A stretch of DNA of 64,000 bases from Diphasiastrum complanatum (taxonomy: Eukaryota > Streptophyta > Lycopodiopsida > Lycopodiales > Lycopodiaceae): the NCBI GenBank assembly GCA_029204225.1, contig CM055106.1, positions 33,700,361 through 33,764,360 on the forward strand. The letters run 5' to 3'. The notes beneath the pieces were generated by a model. It ran no database searches and was not told the origin of the DNA. It worked only from the letters and a program-made list of their open reading frames with translations. Positions 20,761 through 30,915 of this stretch are shown in pieces (the stretch's first letter is position 1; each line of letters opens with the position of its first letter). The position numbers and the translations under genes are program-made.

Positions 20761-21690
20761 CGGTTTGGTAACGGTAAGGAAACATGATGAAGGCTTGGTG
20801 GTAGGATGAAGGAACTGATAGCCCTACAGTTGCAGCCTTGGACCCTTGCAATGTCGAGCTTTGACCACCACTTGCTGGGTGAGGAGCTTGCTTTATTTTT
20901 CAGGTTCACGGTTGTCTTCATCTTTCTTTTTCTGCAGCTCTTTCTTTTGATCCGTTACTTTTGGATCTCTTTGGGCTTCATAAGAGGGGATTCAACTATC
21001 ATTACTCTAGAGAGTTTCTTTTGATCAAGATCGATTTGACTCATCTATTGCTTCAGTTTTGTCCTTTCCTCCTCAGCTTCCTGGATCTTTCTTTTTATTT
21101 CTTCTAGCTGTTTTGCCTGCTTTTGTAGGTCTTTTTTGGCTGAACAATCAATATAGGTGGTAGTTGGTCTCCGCAAGACACTTGTAATGATCTATCAGCT
21201 GCTTCGGTAAGACTATAAAAAACTGGGAATTTCTCAAAAGAACAGTAAACTGATGATAAACAAACAGATGGAGGGAAGGGTGGTGGTGACAACGGTAGAT
21301 GGTGTGGACGATAGACATGAGAATGGGCGCATAAGTATGGCAAGAGGTTGGTTGAAGAAGGAGACTGATTTTCCAATGCTTGTGTTTTCTTTTTCTGAAG
21401 GATCTTTGTCATGACTGGAATATTGCTTCTGATTGAGTCGCTTTGGATTGCCCATCTACCTTCTTTAGCCTTGTCTTTTTCATATTAGACTTGTGACCTT
21501 GGTTGTCGATCTTGCTGATGTTGTTGTTGGCAACGCAACTGATCCAGTGGATCCAAGCAAATCCACTCTCTCCCCTCCAGAAAAAATCTGTTGGTGGGGA
21601 TGTTGTTGCTGGTGACTGTTCATGCTCAAGATTGGATCGGCGTGTGGAACACGTAGTTGAAACTCGTTGAACATTTGACTGGACTAAAGA
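20761..21690 (-). pseudogene. Unrecognised coding-like fragments
   Basis: Minus-strand reading from 21674 starts MFNEFQLRVPHADPILSMNS followed by a His/Gln-rich HQQQHPHQQ stretch; at about 21060-21110 a helical, charged LEEIKRKIQEAEEERTKLKQ follows; further fragments continue to 20761. Stops and shifts prevent a single ORF. It resembles part of a plant protein with a coiled coil and is not similar to gag or pol. It is absent from the second copy of the block. Function unknown. Confidence 0.25.
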
Positions 21691-21744
21691 TTGAACAAAT
21701 TTTAACTAAATTTGTTTCGATCTTGCTGTAGTTGACTCAAAGAA

Positions 21745-22620
21745 TAATATGGCAATGAGATGCAGGAATCAACTCTTAGTTGACATGGATTTTTCATATG
21801 TCTCAAAAATCCTAAACTACTGTACAAGGGAATCTGAAAATGGATAGATGGATGATAATGTGTTCTGGAGATGCTCTACAGAAGACTCTTGTGTATTAGC
21901 TATTCCTCATGTAAAATCAATCACACAAAATAGGTGAAGAGAAACAAGAAAATAAACAAACATTACAGAGAGTGAGAATTGTACAGCACTTGTCGAACAA
22001 ACTTGCATTCATCGACATTGATATTTCACCTTGACACTTGTAAGTTTGCATTGGTTGTAGAGTAATGAGACTTACTCTGATATGCCCTTGTCAAAACAAG
22101 GCAGGGTTGGTGACACTAACATCTATCATCATGGATAACAGATGTTGTAAGATATAGCGTGAGATGTAGGTATGGTTGAGGTACTATGTCCTGAGGACCT
22201 CTCTGAATAAGAGATTCAGAACCGAATCTCTATATGGATTTCCAAATCCTAGATTGATTGTGTATTGGCACATTGGAAATCTTATCAGCATGTGGAAAGA
22301 CAAATAGATTCGAGGTTGTAGAAGGGGAGAAAAATTGTCAATTCCCTATGGAGGTTGCTCTTGATTGGACAATGTAGCAGATGATAGAATATCGGTTTCA
22401 CTTTCTTTCGACAAGGACTCATTTCATATTAGTGTCTTTTTGCATTATGGTGCTGGGTATTGGATGGTGATGTAGAAGTTTACAAGAAACTTCTCGATTG
22501 AGCAGCAGGTTTAATTGTTGGTTGCTATGGTGCTCGAGTTGTTGTCGTGAAGATACTATTGTGATTCATAACTGACGTGACGGGCAGGTAGGATTTTAGT
22601 TGGTTGCTTTGGACAGCCTA
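21745..22620. repeat. Shared block of unknown content, copy 1
   Basis: Matches 43766-44622 with small indels. A minus-strand frame in copy 2 (44180-44410) begins MSKESETDIPSSATMSNQEQ; the same frame is more broken here. The last 60 bp (GGTTGCTTTGGACAGCCTAC) lead directly into the integrase of gypsy H1, so reverse transcriptase was lost at or before this junction. Confidence 0.45.
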
Positions 22621-22628
22621 CAAAAGCA

Positions 22629-23522
22629 ATGAATTGGCCGTTGACACCAATCTTGCCTCTTGCACCATTCGAGAAGTGGGGGATTGACTTTGTCGGTCCA
22701 ATCAAATATGTTACCCGACATACGAAATGTCGTTATATTCTAGTTGCCACGGATTATGCTACCAAGAACGTTGAAGCAGAGGCGACGAAACAAAATGATG
22801 CAAAAACTGTCGTGACGTTCTTATTCAAAAGTATAATCACAAGATATGGTTGTCCACTTGAACTAGTAAGTGACCGAGAAACACATTCTTTAAATGATAT
22901 GATACGGTTGCTGACAACCTATTTCCTGATCAAACACAGAAAAACTACACCGTATAATCCAAAAGCAAATGGGTTGATAGAAAGAGCTAATGGAATCTTA
23001 TGTAAGATCCTAACTAAAATTACTATTGCACATGCAACGGATTGGGATCGAAAACTACCATCAGTTCTCTGGGCTTATTGCAACACAAAGAAAATCACGA
23101 CGAAACAGACATCATATTTCCTTACATATGGCATGCATCCTTTCTTGCCAATTGAATTCGAGGTGAAAACCTTTCATATTCAAGCTCAACGTACAAAAGC
23201 AGGATTAATAAACGAAAGATTGATTAATATTGAAGAACTAGCCGAAGCTCGAGAGACTTCACAAAAGTAACGGAGGAAATCCAGAAACAAAGAAAGAAGA
23301 AATATGATAGTCATCTAAAAAAATGTGATCTTAAAGTTGATGATTATGTGCTGATATATGACAGTCGCCATCAAAAGTTCCCTGGAAAACTCCATATGCG
23401 ATGGCTTGGACCGTATAAAGTCATAGAGGTGTTTGACAATGGTTCTGTGCAACTTCAATCACTTGAAGGTGAACTATTACCGACACGTATTAACGGATCC
23501 TGACTGAAGAAATACTATCTTT
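22629..23522 (+). pseudogene. Gypsy H1 integrase (partial)
   Basis: Open from MNWPLTPILPLAPFEKWGID at 22629 to 23270, then a one-base shift leads into the C-terminal part (CDLKVDDYVLIYDSRHQKF-like, ending RLKKYYL-like at 23522). DDE residues are D of GIDFVGP, D of LVSDRETH and E of NGLIERANG. The N-terminal HHCC zinc site is missing. Sequence is close to gypsy E (54946-56940), including the C-terminal TRINGS block. It is followed by an AT-rich spacer and an extra ORF. Confidence 0.85.
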
Positions 23523-24000
23523 GATCAGAATTTTTTTATTTATTCTTATTATTTTCTAGTATTTTTCTGAGAATAATCACGAAATTTCTTTTATCTTGTC
23601 TAAATTTTTTTTGCGACATTTTTTTATTGTTTATTTTTTTTCTTTTCTTTTCTTTCTAGAATTTTTCTTGAAATTTTTGAGAATTTTTCTTGACTTCTCT
23701 CAATCTTTCAATATCATTTTAAAAGTATTTTCGAGATTTTTTCGAAAATTTATTTTTTCACTACACTAAAATTTTTCTAGAATTTTTCTAGCATTATCTC
23801 CAGTTTTTCGAGAAATTTTCTAGTATGTTGCTAAAATTTTTGAGAAATTTTCGTGAGTTTCTATATATTTTTTGTTTTTTTTAAGATCCTTCAAAAAAGT
23901 TTCGTGAAACTTTCTAGAATCTTTCTAGCATATTTTTGAGAATCTTTTGAGAATCTCTCGACCTACTTTTTGTATCCCTCCATTAAAGATGATGGCCACG
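23523..24000 (+). repeat. AT-rich spacer of gypsy H1 with repeated TTCNNGAA-like motifs
   Basis: T-rich low-complexity DNA between integrase and ORF3 with many variants of TTTTCTAGAA, TTCGAGAAATTTTC and TTTCGTGAAACTTTCTAG. The short inverted TTCnnGAA units resemble heat-shock elements, but perfect triple units are not seen. The same spacer, with indels, is at 45519-45960. Confidence 0.5.
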
Positions 24001-24341
24001 TGATCATCATTATTCACACGTGTGTACGCTCACAGATATTGTTTTTCCTTAATCTTTTTTATTTTTACGAACGGTCTTTCTTCATTAAAGATCGATCTGG
24101 CAAATTATAGTTTCAAACACTGAGCCATGCACGTGCTCCATAAATGAAAGTGACACATGTCAAGTCACCATGCCACGTCATCATCCTTTACACCGCTACT
24201 GCTTATCAGAGTTATTTTCCATTTTTCCTCTTTACACTTTCTACCTGCGAAGTTTATGTTTTCCTGCACTCACTCTTTGCGATCAAAGCATCTTTTTGCG
24301 AACTATTGCGATCTACGAAGCTATCGTTCAACATTTGAACA
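24001..24341 (+). promoter_or_regulatory. Candidate internal promoter upstream of ORF3 (H1)
   Basis: Several ACGT-core motifs cluster here: GGCCACGTGATC and CACACGTGTG near 23995-24025, GCACGTGC near 24130 and GCCACGTCATC near 24172, with a TATA-like CCATAAATG at about 24139 and the ORF3 ATG at 24342. Copy H2 keeps the first two G-box-like motifs. Promoter activity is inferred only from motif density. Confidence 0.3.
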
Positions 24342-25042
24342 ATGGCTTCCGCATCAGGTTCGAGCAATCATTTGAAAAGCATGTGCAGGAATCCGCCTGG
24401 CATCCATCCAGTCCTTTTTGGATCGATGCAGGTTGGGTGATTTGAAAGTGGACCCCTCTATCATCCTCTCTGAAGTCAGTACTGAATTCGTGAACTCCAT
24501 CCATTCAATTTCGGAGGTGGACTTCAAAGTTCACGTACGAGGCCAATTCTTTACTATCATTGAAGACTTGTTCTGCATAGCTCTCGGATTACCTCTGGAT
24601 GGGAGGCTGCTTTCAACTAACAAAGATTCGGTGGATGAAGCTGCCACTTCTTAAGCAACTATTTCGTACACACGAACGGGTACAAAATTTGTATGATCCG
24701 AGATACAATATTCAAGTTGTTTTGTAAATATGCAAACCAAGCAATCTTTTTGACGGATGTGGATGCTACCATTTCAGTTCAAAATTTTGGGTATATATTA
24801 GATGCTCTTGCGGGTGATCCAGTGTGCTTTGGCGTTATCACATACAAAGCCTTTTTGCGCTGGATTAAGCACCAAAAGTTTTTTGGAGATGGAGCCCATG
24901 TATCTCGACTCTGCGCTCATTTTGACATATTGAGCGATCAAGAGAAAACCATGCTGACATGAAGATTGTTGGTTCCCAAGCCAATAGATCTTTCCAGTAT
25001 CTTTTCTGTACCTATTCCGGTTCCAGTCGATGCTGCACCAGC
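24342..25042 (+). pseudogene. Gypsy H1 ORF3, 5' half (interrupted)
   Basis: Begins MASASGSS at 24342 but a small deletion at about 24360 shifts the frame relative to H2. The following coding matches H2: CRLGDLKVDPSIILSEVSTE, a VHVRGQFFTI..ALGLPLDGRLL block, FGYILDALAG and AHFDILSDQEKTMLT, with further stops. It is cut at 25042 by the copia C1 insertion and resumes at 30916. The block VHVRG..LGLP resembles the conserved patch of plant transposon-associated globular domains; this is an impression, not a search result. Confidence 0.6.
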
Positions 25043-25056
25043 AGTTGAAGAGGGAG
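25043..25056 (+). other. PPT-like 14-mer upstream of the C1 5' LTR
   Basis: AGTTGAAGAGGGAG here is identical to the 14 bases before the 3' LTR at 30251-30264, where it is the polypurine tract. An element inserted in the ordinary way should not have this tract outside its 5' LTR. Confidence 0.85.
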
Positions 25057-25707
25057 TGTGAAAGATTCAACTAGTTTCATCACATTTTGCAATATTTTCA
25101 TATTTGGCATATTGAGGCCAAAACTTGTTTTAGACTTAGAGGTTGACTTTTCAAAGTTCATTAGTCTAAATTTCATTTGAATAAACACTTTTTTGAAAGT
25201 GTGGGAAAGATAGAATGTGAGTTTGAGTAGATTCAATTTGAATAAGTTGGGTACATTGAATCTAGACCCAAAATTGGTAGGGTTAGCATTTTGGTGGGAA
25301 AGCCAAGTGGCCAAATAGGGTTTGGACCTGCTATAAAAGGATGTAACTCGTGGAGAGAGTCATCTTCTCTCTTCTCTATCTCATTTCATGCTTATACATG
25401 GTTCTCTTGGGTTCTACTATCCATTGGTGCACTATCTTGGTGATTGCTTGCAATTCTATGTGTAGAATGATCTATATTTGTTATTTTTGGATCCACACGT
25501 GTGAAATACAGTATCTTACTGGTTTTGTACGGACAGGAATAGTACATAATCATTTCATTCAAGTTTGATCAAGTTCTATTCGTGTTTGCATCTCAAATTG
25601 TGTGTAGATGCTGATTTTTCTACATTGGTGAAATTGGTAGTGTATTTCTCTTTCTAACCAAAGATCATTCAAGTAGATTGGATCTTAAGGATCTGAAATC
25701 TTTCACA
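25057..25707 (+). repeat. 5' LTR of copia C1
   Basis: Starts TGTGAAAGATTCAACTAG, ends GGATCTGAAATCTTTCACA. TATA box TATAAAA at 25332-25338, followed by the probable transcription start and R region (CTCTCTTCTCTATCTC). About 2 percent different from the 3' LTR, mostly C/T and G/A changes. Confidence 0.92.
25332..25338 (+). promoter_or_regulatory. TATA box of the C1 5' LTR
   Basis: TATAAAA within CTGCTATAAAAGGATG, 276 bp into the LTR; the 3' LTR keeps it (30540-30546) as TTATAAAAGG. Confidence 0.7.
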
Positions 25708-25719
25708 TGGTTTCAGAGC
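25708..25719 (+). promoter_or_regulatory. Primer-binding site of copia C1
   Basis: TGGTTTCAGAGC directly after the LTR, one mismatch from the initiator-Met complement TGGTATCAGAGC that C2 still has. Confidence 0.85.
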
Positions 25720-26306
25720 TTGTGTTTCAGGTTATGAAGGAGGAAATCAGATCTATCAATGATTTGGTGAAGATATCAAGTCTAGAGCATGCTAGAGAGT
25801 ATTCTACACCAACATCGGATTTTTTGCTTTTGTAGATTGGATCTTTTGTAGATCAAAGCACTAAATAGGTCAATATACTTGTTCAATTCCGTTTTTTGAA
25901 TTCACATGCTGGATTTGGCCGATTTTTGGATCATTGGTTCAGCCTAAGTGGTGGCTTATAGATTGCATATCAAATTTTTAGCATTTGCATGTAGATTTGG
26001 AATAGTCATTTTTTGTGATTTTGTCAAAACCCTAATTTTGATTGGATCTCTAGATAGTGAGGTTGCTGGACTTCATTTGAGTGTGTTTCAATCTTAGGAA
26101 GTGGCAAAAGTCATTAGATTGAGGATAGATCATAGGTTGATCAAGATTCCATGATTCTATGTGTTGATTTGCTTGGATAAGTGCTAGAAGAGAATCTGTG
26201 AGATAGTTTCAAATCTTGGTGATTTATTTTGAAAGCATTTGTTGTTGTTTAAAGGAGTGCTTTGTGCATTGAAACAGATTGAAAGAGAAGATCAGGTCAT
26301 TGCTAC
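25720..26306 (+). other. Leader of copia C1
   Basis: Non-coding region between PBS and gag, similar to the leaders of C2 and C3. No ORF of note. Confidence 0.7.
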
Positions 26307-27433
26307 ATGACAACCTCAATTGGAGTCATGTTGGAAGCCAATGATAGGCTTACCTCAAGTAACTATTCATTATGGAAAGTGAGGATGGAGTCACTTCTTG
26401 AGATGAATGATGTTTTGGATATTGTTGTAGGTATGGAGGAGAGACCAGCAACACAACAAGATCGATTGAGGTATGACAAGAGGGCCAAGAAGGTTCTACA
26501 CATGATAAAGATGAATGTTACCAATGAACTTCTCAAGGAAGTTGGTAAGTGCACATCATCTTTGGAAGCTTGGAATTCATTGAAGAAGCTTTATGAATCC
26601 AAGTCTACTTCTAGAGTGTTGACTCTAAGAAGCAAATCTTTTCTTGTTTGCAAAAGAATGAAGAAAGTCCAAGTACTTTTGTTTTGAGAATGAAAGCATT
26701 GAATGATGAGTTAGCTTGCATAGATGAAAGCATTAAGGAAGGAGAGCTTATTCAAGTGATTCTTAATGGCTTGTTGGATGCTCATGCTAATATTGTTCAA
26801 AGTATTGCTATTCAAAAGACTTTGCCAAGTTTGATTGATCTTCAAGAGATCTTGATCAATGAGGAATATAGGCTTCAAGCAAGAGGTGGATCTACATCGA
26901 CGCTTCAAGAGGATGCTATGTTCACAAAGGGCAAACTCAAGGGCAAAACCAAAAGCAAGTGGTCTAAAGGGCAAGATCAAGTGGATGGTTCTTCAAGTGG
27001 CAAAAAGAAGGATAGATCAAAGCTCAAGTGCTTCTATTGTGGCATCAAAGGACACTTTGCAAGTGAGTGCTACAAGAAGAAGAGAGATCAAGGAGACAAG
27101 CAAGGTAATCTTACACTTGATGAGGATGGTTTGGATGTGCAAGATGCAAATGAATATGCTTTTGTGATGTCTTCATGTATGCTTGCTAATGATGGAGATC
27201 TAGATCCTTGGTGGATTGATAGTGGAGCAAGTTCACACATGACCTTTCACAAAGAGTACTTCACTTCTTTGTTGGCATATGGAGATGACAAGAGGGTGAT
27301 CTACACGACCAATGATGGTGAGTGTGCAATCAAAGGGATTGGCACATTTCCTATGTCTCTCTCTACAAATAGGAATGTTCATTTGGAGGATGTCTTGTTA
27401 TTCCATCTATTACCAAGAATTTGCTTAGTGTGA
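26307..27433 (+). pseudogene. Copia C1 gag and protease (one frameshift)
   Basis: Begins MTTSIGVMLEANDRLTSSN. A one-base loss near 26635 (C3 has CTAAGAAGGCAAA where C1 has CTAAGAAGCAAA) moves the frame; the second part, open from 26648, contains the gag C-terminus, Lys-rich stretch, zinc knuckle CFYCGIKGHFASEC (about 27028-27070) and protease WWIDSGASSHMT (about 27210-27246) with the catalytic Asp intact. It ends at 27433 by a second one-base loss in the LEDVLY block. Confidence 0.85.
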
Positions 27434-28488
27434 GTCAAATGCTAAGTAAGGGCCTCAAGGTGGAGTTTGATGGAGATGCTTGTTTGATCAAAAGGAAGGA
27501 TGTCTTGATTGGAAAAGGTAAGAGGCAAGGGAAGTTGATCAAACTTGATGCTTGTGTTATTGCTAACCAAGTTGGATGTGTTGCAAGGGAGCAAATTTCT
27601 ATTCAAGAGGTTTGGCACAAAAGGATGGGACACCTCAACTTCAAGTCATTGGAGGTAATGGCAAGGAAGAAGGTTGTGATTGGTCTTCCAAGTTCCTTAA
27701 GTAATGACAAGCATGTTTGTGAGTCTTGTGCTTTGTCTAAGTCACATAGACTACCTTATACTAGATCTATTTCTAGATCTACAAAGCCTTTTCAACTTGT
27801 ACATTCGGATATTCATGGATTTACTACAATTAGCAATAGTGGAGCTAAGATGTATGTAACATTCATTGATGATTTTAGTAGATTTTGTTGGATCTATCTA
27901 CTAAAGAGCAAGGATGAAGTGTATGATGTCTTTGTCAAGTTCAAGAATGCAAGGGAGAACCAATTTTCCACAAAGATCAAGTGCTTGAGAGGTGACAATG
28001 GTGGTGAGTACATATGTAACAAGTTCAAGGCCTTTTGTGATGAGCATGGGATCAAGAGGGAGTATACAACATCAAGGACCCCACAACAAAATGGAGTGGC
28101 TGAAAGGAAGAATAGAACTTTATGTGAAAGTGCTAAAGCTATGAGGTTAAGTGCTAATCTTGACAAACCATTTTGGGATCAAGCTTTGTTGTGTGCCAAT
28201 TTCTTGTGCAATAGGTGGCCGAGTGCTATTTTGGATGGAAGGACACCTTTTGAGATGCTATTCAAGAGGAGGCCGAGTGTCAACTTTCTTAGAACCTTTG
28301 GATGCACATGCTATGTCAACATTACTCTTGATGATAGTACCAAGGACGATCCATCTTCAAGAAGAGGTATTTTTGTTGGATATAGTGAGGTGAGTAAAGC
28401 CTACAAGGTTTACATTCCTTCTACTAACAAAGTGATTGCTGGTAGAGATGTCATTTTTGATGAGGGAAACATTCCAAAGGTGTCTTAA
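27421..28488 (+). pseudogene. Copia C1 GAG-pre-integrase and integrase
   Basis: Open from MLSVSQMLSKGLKVEFDGDA. HHCC site WHKRMGHLN..CESCALSKSH; catalytic blocks HSDIHG, LRGDNGGEY and NGVAERKNR with D, D and E intact; C-terminal GRTPFEMLFKRRPSV, FGCTCYV and FVGYSEVSKAYKVY. A TAA at 28486-28488 ends it, after which the same frame continues for another 320 codons into the replaced RT segment. Confidence 0.9.
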
Positions 28489-29457
28489 AGCATTATTGAT
28501 GGTAAAGTAGATGGTTCTAACATTCTTGATGTTGATGAGAAGGATCCTACTTTGGATGGTGGTGATGATGGACCTTCATCAAGTCAAAAGCCAAGGAGAA
28601 CATCAAGAGAAAGACAAGTACCTTCAAGGCTCACATATGATCAAAAGGGTAAGCAAGTAGTTTCTAGAAATTATGTTGCTTTCCTAACCTCTTTGGATGA
28701 GCCTAAAAGTGTAGATCAAGCAAGGAAAGAAGAGGAGTGGATCCAAGCAATGGATCTTGAGTATCGATCTCTTATGAAGAGTGGAACATCTTTTGGAAGA
28801 TCTTCTTGTGTACATGGAGCTATGCAAGTGGATGGATGTTATCTTGCTGTAATATCAAGTAATGGACCTGGAAAACAAAGTTTGTTCAATGAATTTTATG
28901 ATCAAGTTGAAGATCAAGAAGTTGATCTCGAAGCGCTTCAACTAGTCAAAAGGGAAGGTGGCAATTTGGAGCTAGTCAAGAGCATCAAAGGAGAGGTAAT
29001 TGGCAAAGGTGTTATGGATATGTTTTTACAGAATATTGAAGACTCAATTAAGGTCAAAGGAGCAGCAAGGAAGTGTTGTTCAAGTTTACTTTACTTGTTC
29101 TATCTCATGTTTGAGCAATTTCATGTGGATGTGTGCAAATTGTCAAGATATGGTAAAACTAGCTACGTTGGTGAGCATTGTTTTGATGTTGGATTTGTAC
29201 TAGCATTCTTGGCTGATTTTGCTGATGGAAATGAAGCTATTGGAGGCTCATTATGTCACTCATTCATGGCCAAGTCATCAAGTGATGATCGCATCTTATG
29301 GCAAGATGAAGATGGAGGCTCATTCATGGAGTATCATGGTGGATACAAGGCAACAAAGGACAAAGGAGGAGGAGACATGCAAGCAAAAGTTGATCACTCA
29401 CATTTATTGTTTGTTTGCTGTATTTTTCTAGAGAGTTCAGAGCTGGAAGCATGGTAG
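28489..29457 (+). CDS. Copia C1 pol linker fused to a captured, unrecognised ORF
   Basis: In frame with the integrase, the copia linker runs to SRLTYDQKGKQVVSRNY and EEEWIQAMDLEYRSLMKS, the last conserved bases before RT. Instead of the usual NDTWxLV, sequence continues SGTSFGRSSCVHGAMQVDG and about 220 further codons without a stop to 29457, with no RT motif (no SRLVA, FAPV, DVxxAFLNG or YVDD). The new part has a charged helical section (EDQEVDLEALQLVKREG), a Cys-rich hydrophobic section (CCSSLLYLFYLMFEQF) and a hydrophobic end. I do not recognise it. It could be captured host DNA or another repeat. Confidence 0.6.
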   Translation, partial: SIIDGKVDGSNILDVDEKDPTLDGGDDGPSSSQKPRRTSRERQVPSRLTYDQKGKQVVSRNYVAFLTSLDEPKSVDQARKEEEWIQAMDLEYRSLMKSGTSFGRSSCVHGAMQVDGCYLAVISSNGPGKQSLFNEFYDQVEDQEVDLEALQLVKREGGNLELVKSIKGEVIGKGVMDMFLQNIEDSIKVKGAARKCCSSLLYLFYLMFEQFHVDVCKLSRYGKTSYVGEHCFDVGFVLAFLADFADGNEAIGGSLCHSFMAKSSSDDRILWQDEDGGSFMEYHGGYKATKDKGGGDMQAKVDHSHLLFVCCIFLESSELEAW

Positions 29458-29683
29458 AATCATTTCATTTACATTCTAATTGATTCTTCATGTTCTAGTC
29501 ACATCTTGATATGTAAAATTGATGTAAGAAATAGTGAAGCATCCCAAGTGGACACTATTCTCTATATCAATTATGGTTGTTTCTATTTTGAGCATTACAT
29601 GATCATTGAAAGGAGATCTTTTCTTAGGAAGAAGATCATTCTTATGATGGATCAAAGTTCTATTGGCAAAAACTATGCTAGGA
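29458..29683 (+). other. Non-coding end of the captured segment
   Basis: Between the stop of the fused ORF and the resumption of copia sequence (HWKLGKRVLRYI, about 29684). Stops in all frames on the plus strand; could be a captured 3' UTR or intron. No copia similarity. Confidence 0.4.
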
Positions 29684-30269
29684 GCATTGGAAGCTAGGAA
29701 AGCGAGTTTTGAGGTACATCATTGGAACTCGAGATTTTGGCATATTGTATGAGGGATCATCAACTTATCTTTTTGGATTTTCAAATTCGGACTATGCTGG
29801 AGATATAATGGATAGGAAATCCATTAGTTCTTATTGTATTTTCATAGGTGATGGAGCTATATCATGGATGTCAAAGAAACAAGCCACTATCTCATTGTCA
29901 TCTAGTGAGGCCGAGTACAAAGCTCTTACACATTGCACAAAGGAGATGGTATGGATCAAGAGGATGATCAAGGATCTTCACTTGCTAGATTTTTCAGAGA
30001 GCCCAATCATCTTTTGTGACAATCAATCAGCCCAAAGAATGGCATCCAATCCTATCTTTCATGCTAGGAGCAAGCATATTGAGATACAATATCATTTTGT
30101 GAGGGAGCGAGTCATTCCAAAGGAGGTGGAGCTTCAACATGTGTCTTCAAGGGAATGTGTAGCTGATATCTTCACCAAAGCATTGGGAAAAGACTTGTTC
30201 ATGAAGCATAGGACTTCACTTGGAGTATTATCAAAGTCTATGCTAAAACTAGTTGAAGAGGGAGTGTGA
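29684..30269 (+). pseudogene. Copia C1 RNase H and pol C-terminus
   Basis: Copia sequence restarts at HWKLGKRVLRYI, one frame off for the first codons, then is open from 29709: RYIIGTRDFGILYEG, FSNSDYAGD, SSSEAEYKAL, FCDNQSA and ARSKHIEIQYHF, giving the D-E-D-H set of RNase H. It ends VEEGV with the PPT inside the last codons. RNase H is therefore kept although RT is lost. Confidence 0.88.
30255..30264 (+). promoter_or_regulatory. Polypurine tract of copia C1
   Basis: GAAGAGGGAG immediately before the 3' LTR: the plus-strand primer for cDNA synthesis. Confidence 0.85.
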
Positions 30270-30915
30270 AAGATTCAACTAGTTTCATCACATTTTGCAA
30301 TATTTCCATATTTGGCATATTGAGGCCAAAACTTGTTCTAGACTTAGAGGTTGACTTTTCAAAGTTCATTAGTCTAAATTTCATTCGAATAAACACTTTT
30401 TTGAAAGTGTGGAAAAGATAGAATGCGAGTTTGAGTAGATTCAATTTGAATAAGTTGGGTACACTGAATCTAGACCCAAAATTGGTAGGGTTAGCATTTT
30501 GGTGGAAAAGCCAAGTGGCCAAATAGGGTTTGGACCTGTTATAAAAGGATGTAACTCGTGGAGAGAGTCATCTTCTCTCTTCTCTATCTCATTTCATGCT
30601 TATACATGGTTCTCTTGGGTTCTACTATCCATTGGTGCACTATCTTGGTGATTGCTTGCAATTCTATGTGTAGAATGATCTATATTTGTTATTTTTGGAT
30701 CCACACGTGTGAAATACAGTAGCTTGCTGGTTTTGTACGGACAGCAATAGTACATAATCATTTCATTCAAGTTTGATCAAGTTCTATTAGTGTTTGCATC
30801 TCAAATTGTGTGTAGATGCTGATTTTTCTACATTGATGAAATTGGTAGTGTATTTCTCTTTCTAACCAAAGATCATTCAAGTAGATTGGATCTTAAGGAT
30901 CTGAAATCTTTCACA
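30265..30915 (+). repeat. 3' LTR of copia C1
   Basis: 651 bp, same length as the 5' LTR, same ends, about 13 substitutions and no indels. Followed directly by GCAGCCACCACTG, the resumed ORF3 of gypsy H1. Confidence 0.92.

Larger units (their letters stand above)
25057..30915 (+). mobile_element. Copia C1: near-complete element with RT replaced
   Basis: 5.86 kb element with 651-bp LTRs at both ends (TGTGAAAGATT/AATCTTTCACA), PBS, gag, protease, integrase, a foreign segment in place of reverse transcriptase, RNase H and PPT. The LTRs differ at about 13 positions counted by eye. It is nested in ORF3 of gypsy H1; the uninterrupted sequence is seen in H2 at about 47030. No simple target-site duplication flanks it. 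Without RT it could move only with help from another element. Confidence 0.9.

Noticed and set aside
28776-29457. Captured segment as a very divergent reverse transcriptase
   Set aside because: None of the copia RT blocks nor YVDD is present in any plus frame over the interval, whereas sequence on both sides is well conserved copia.
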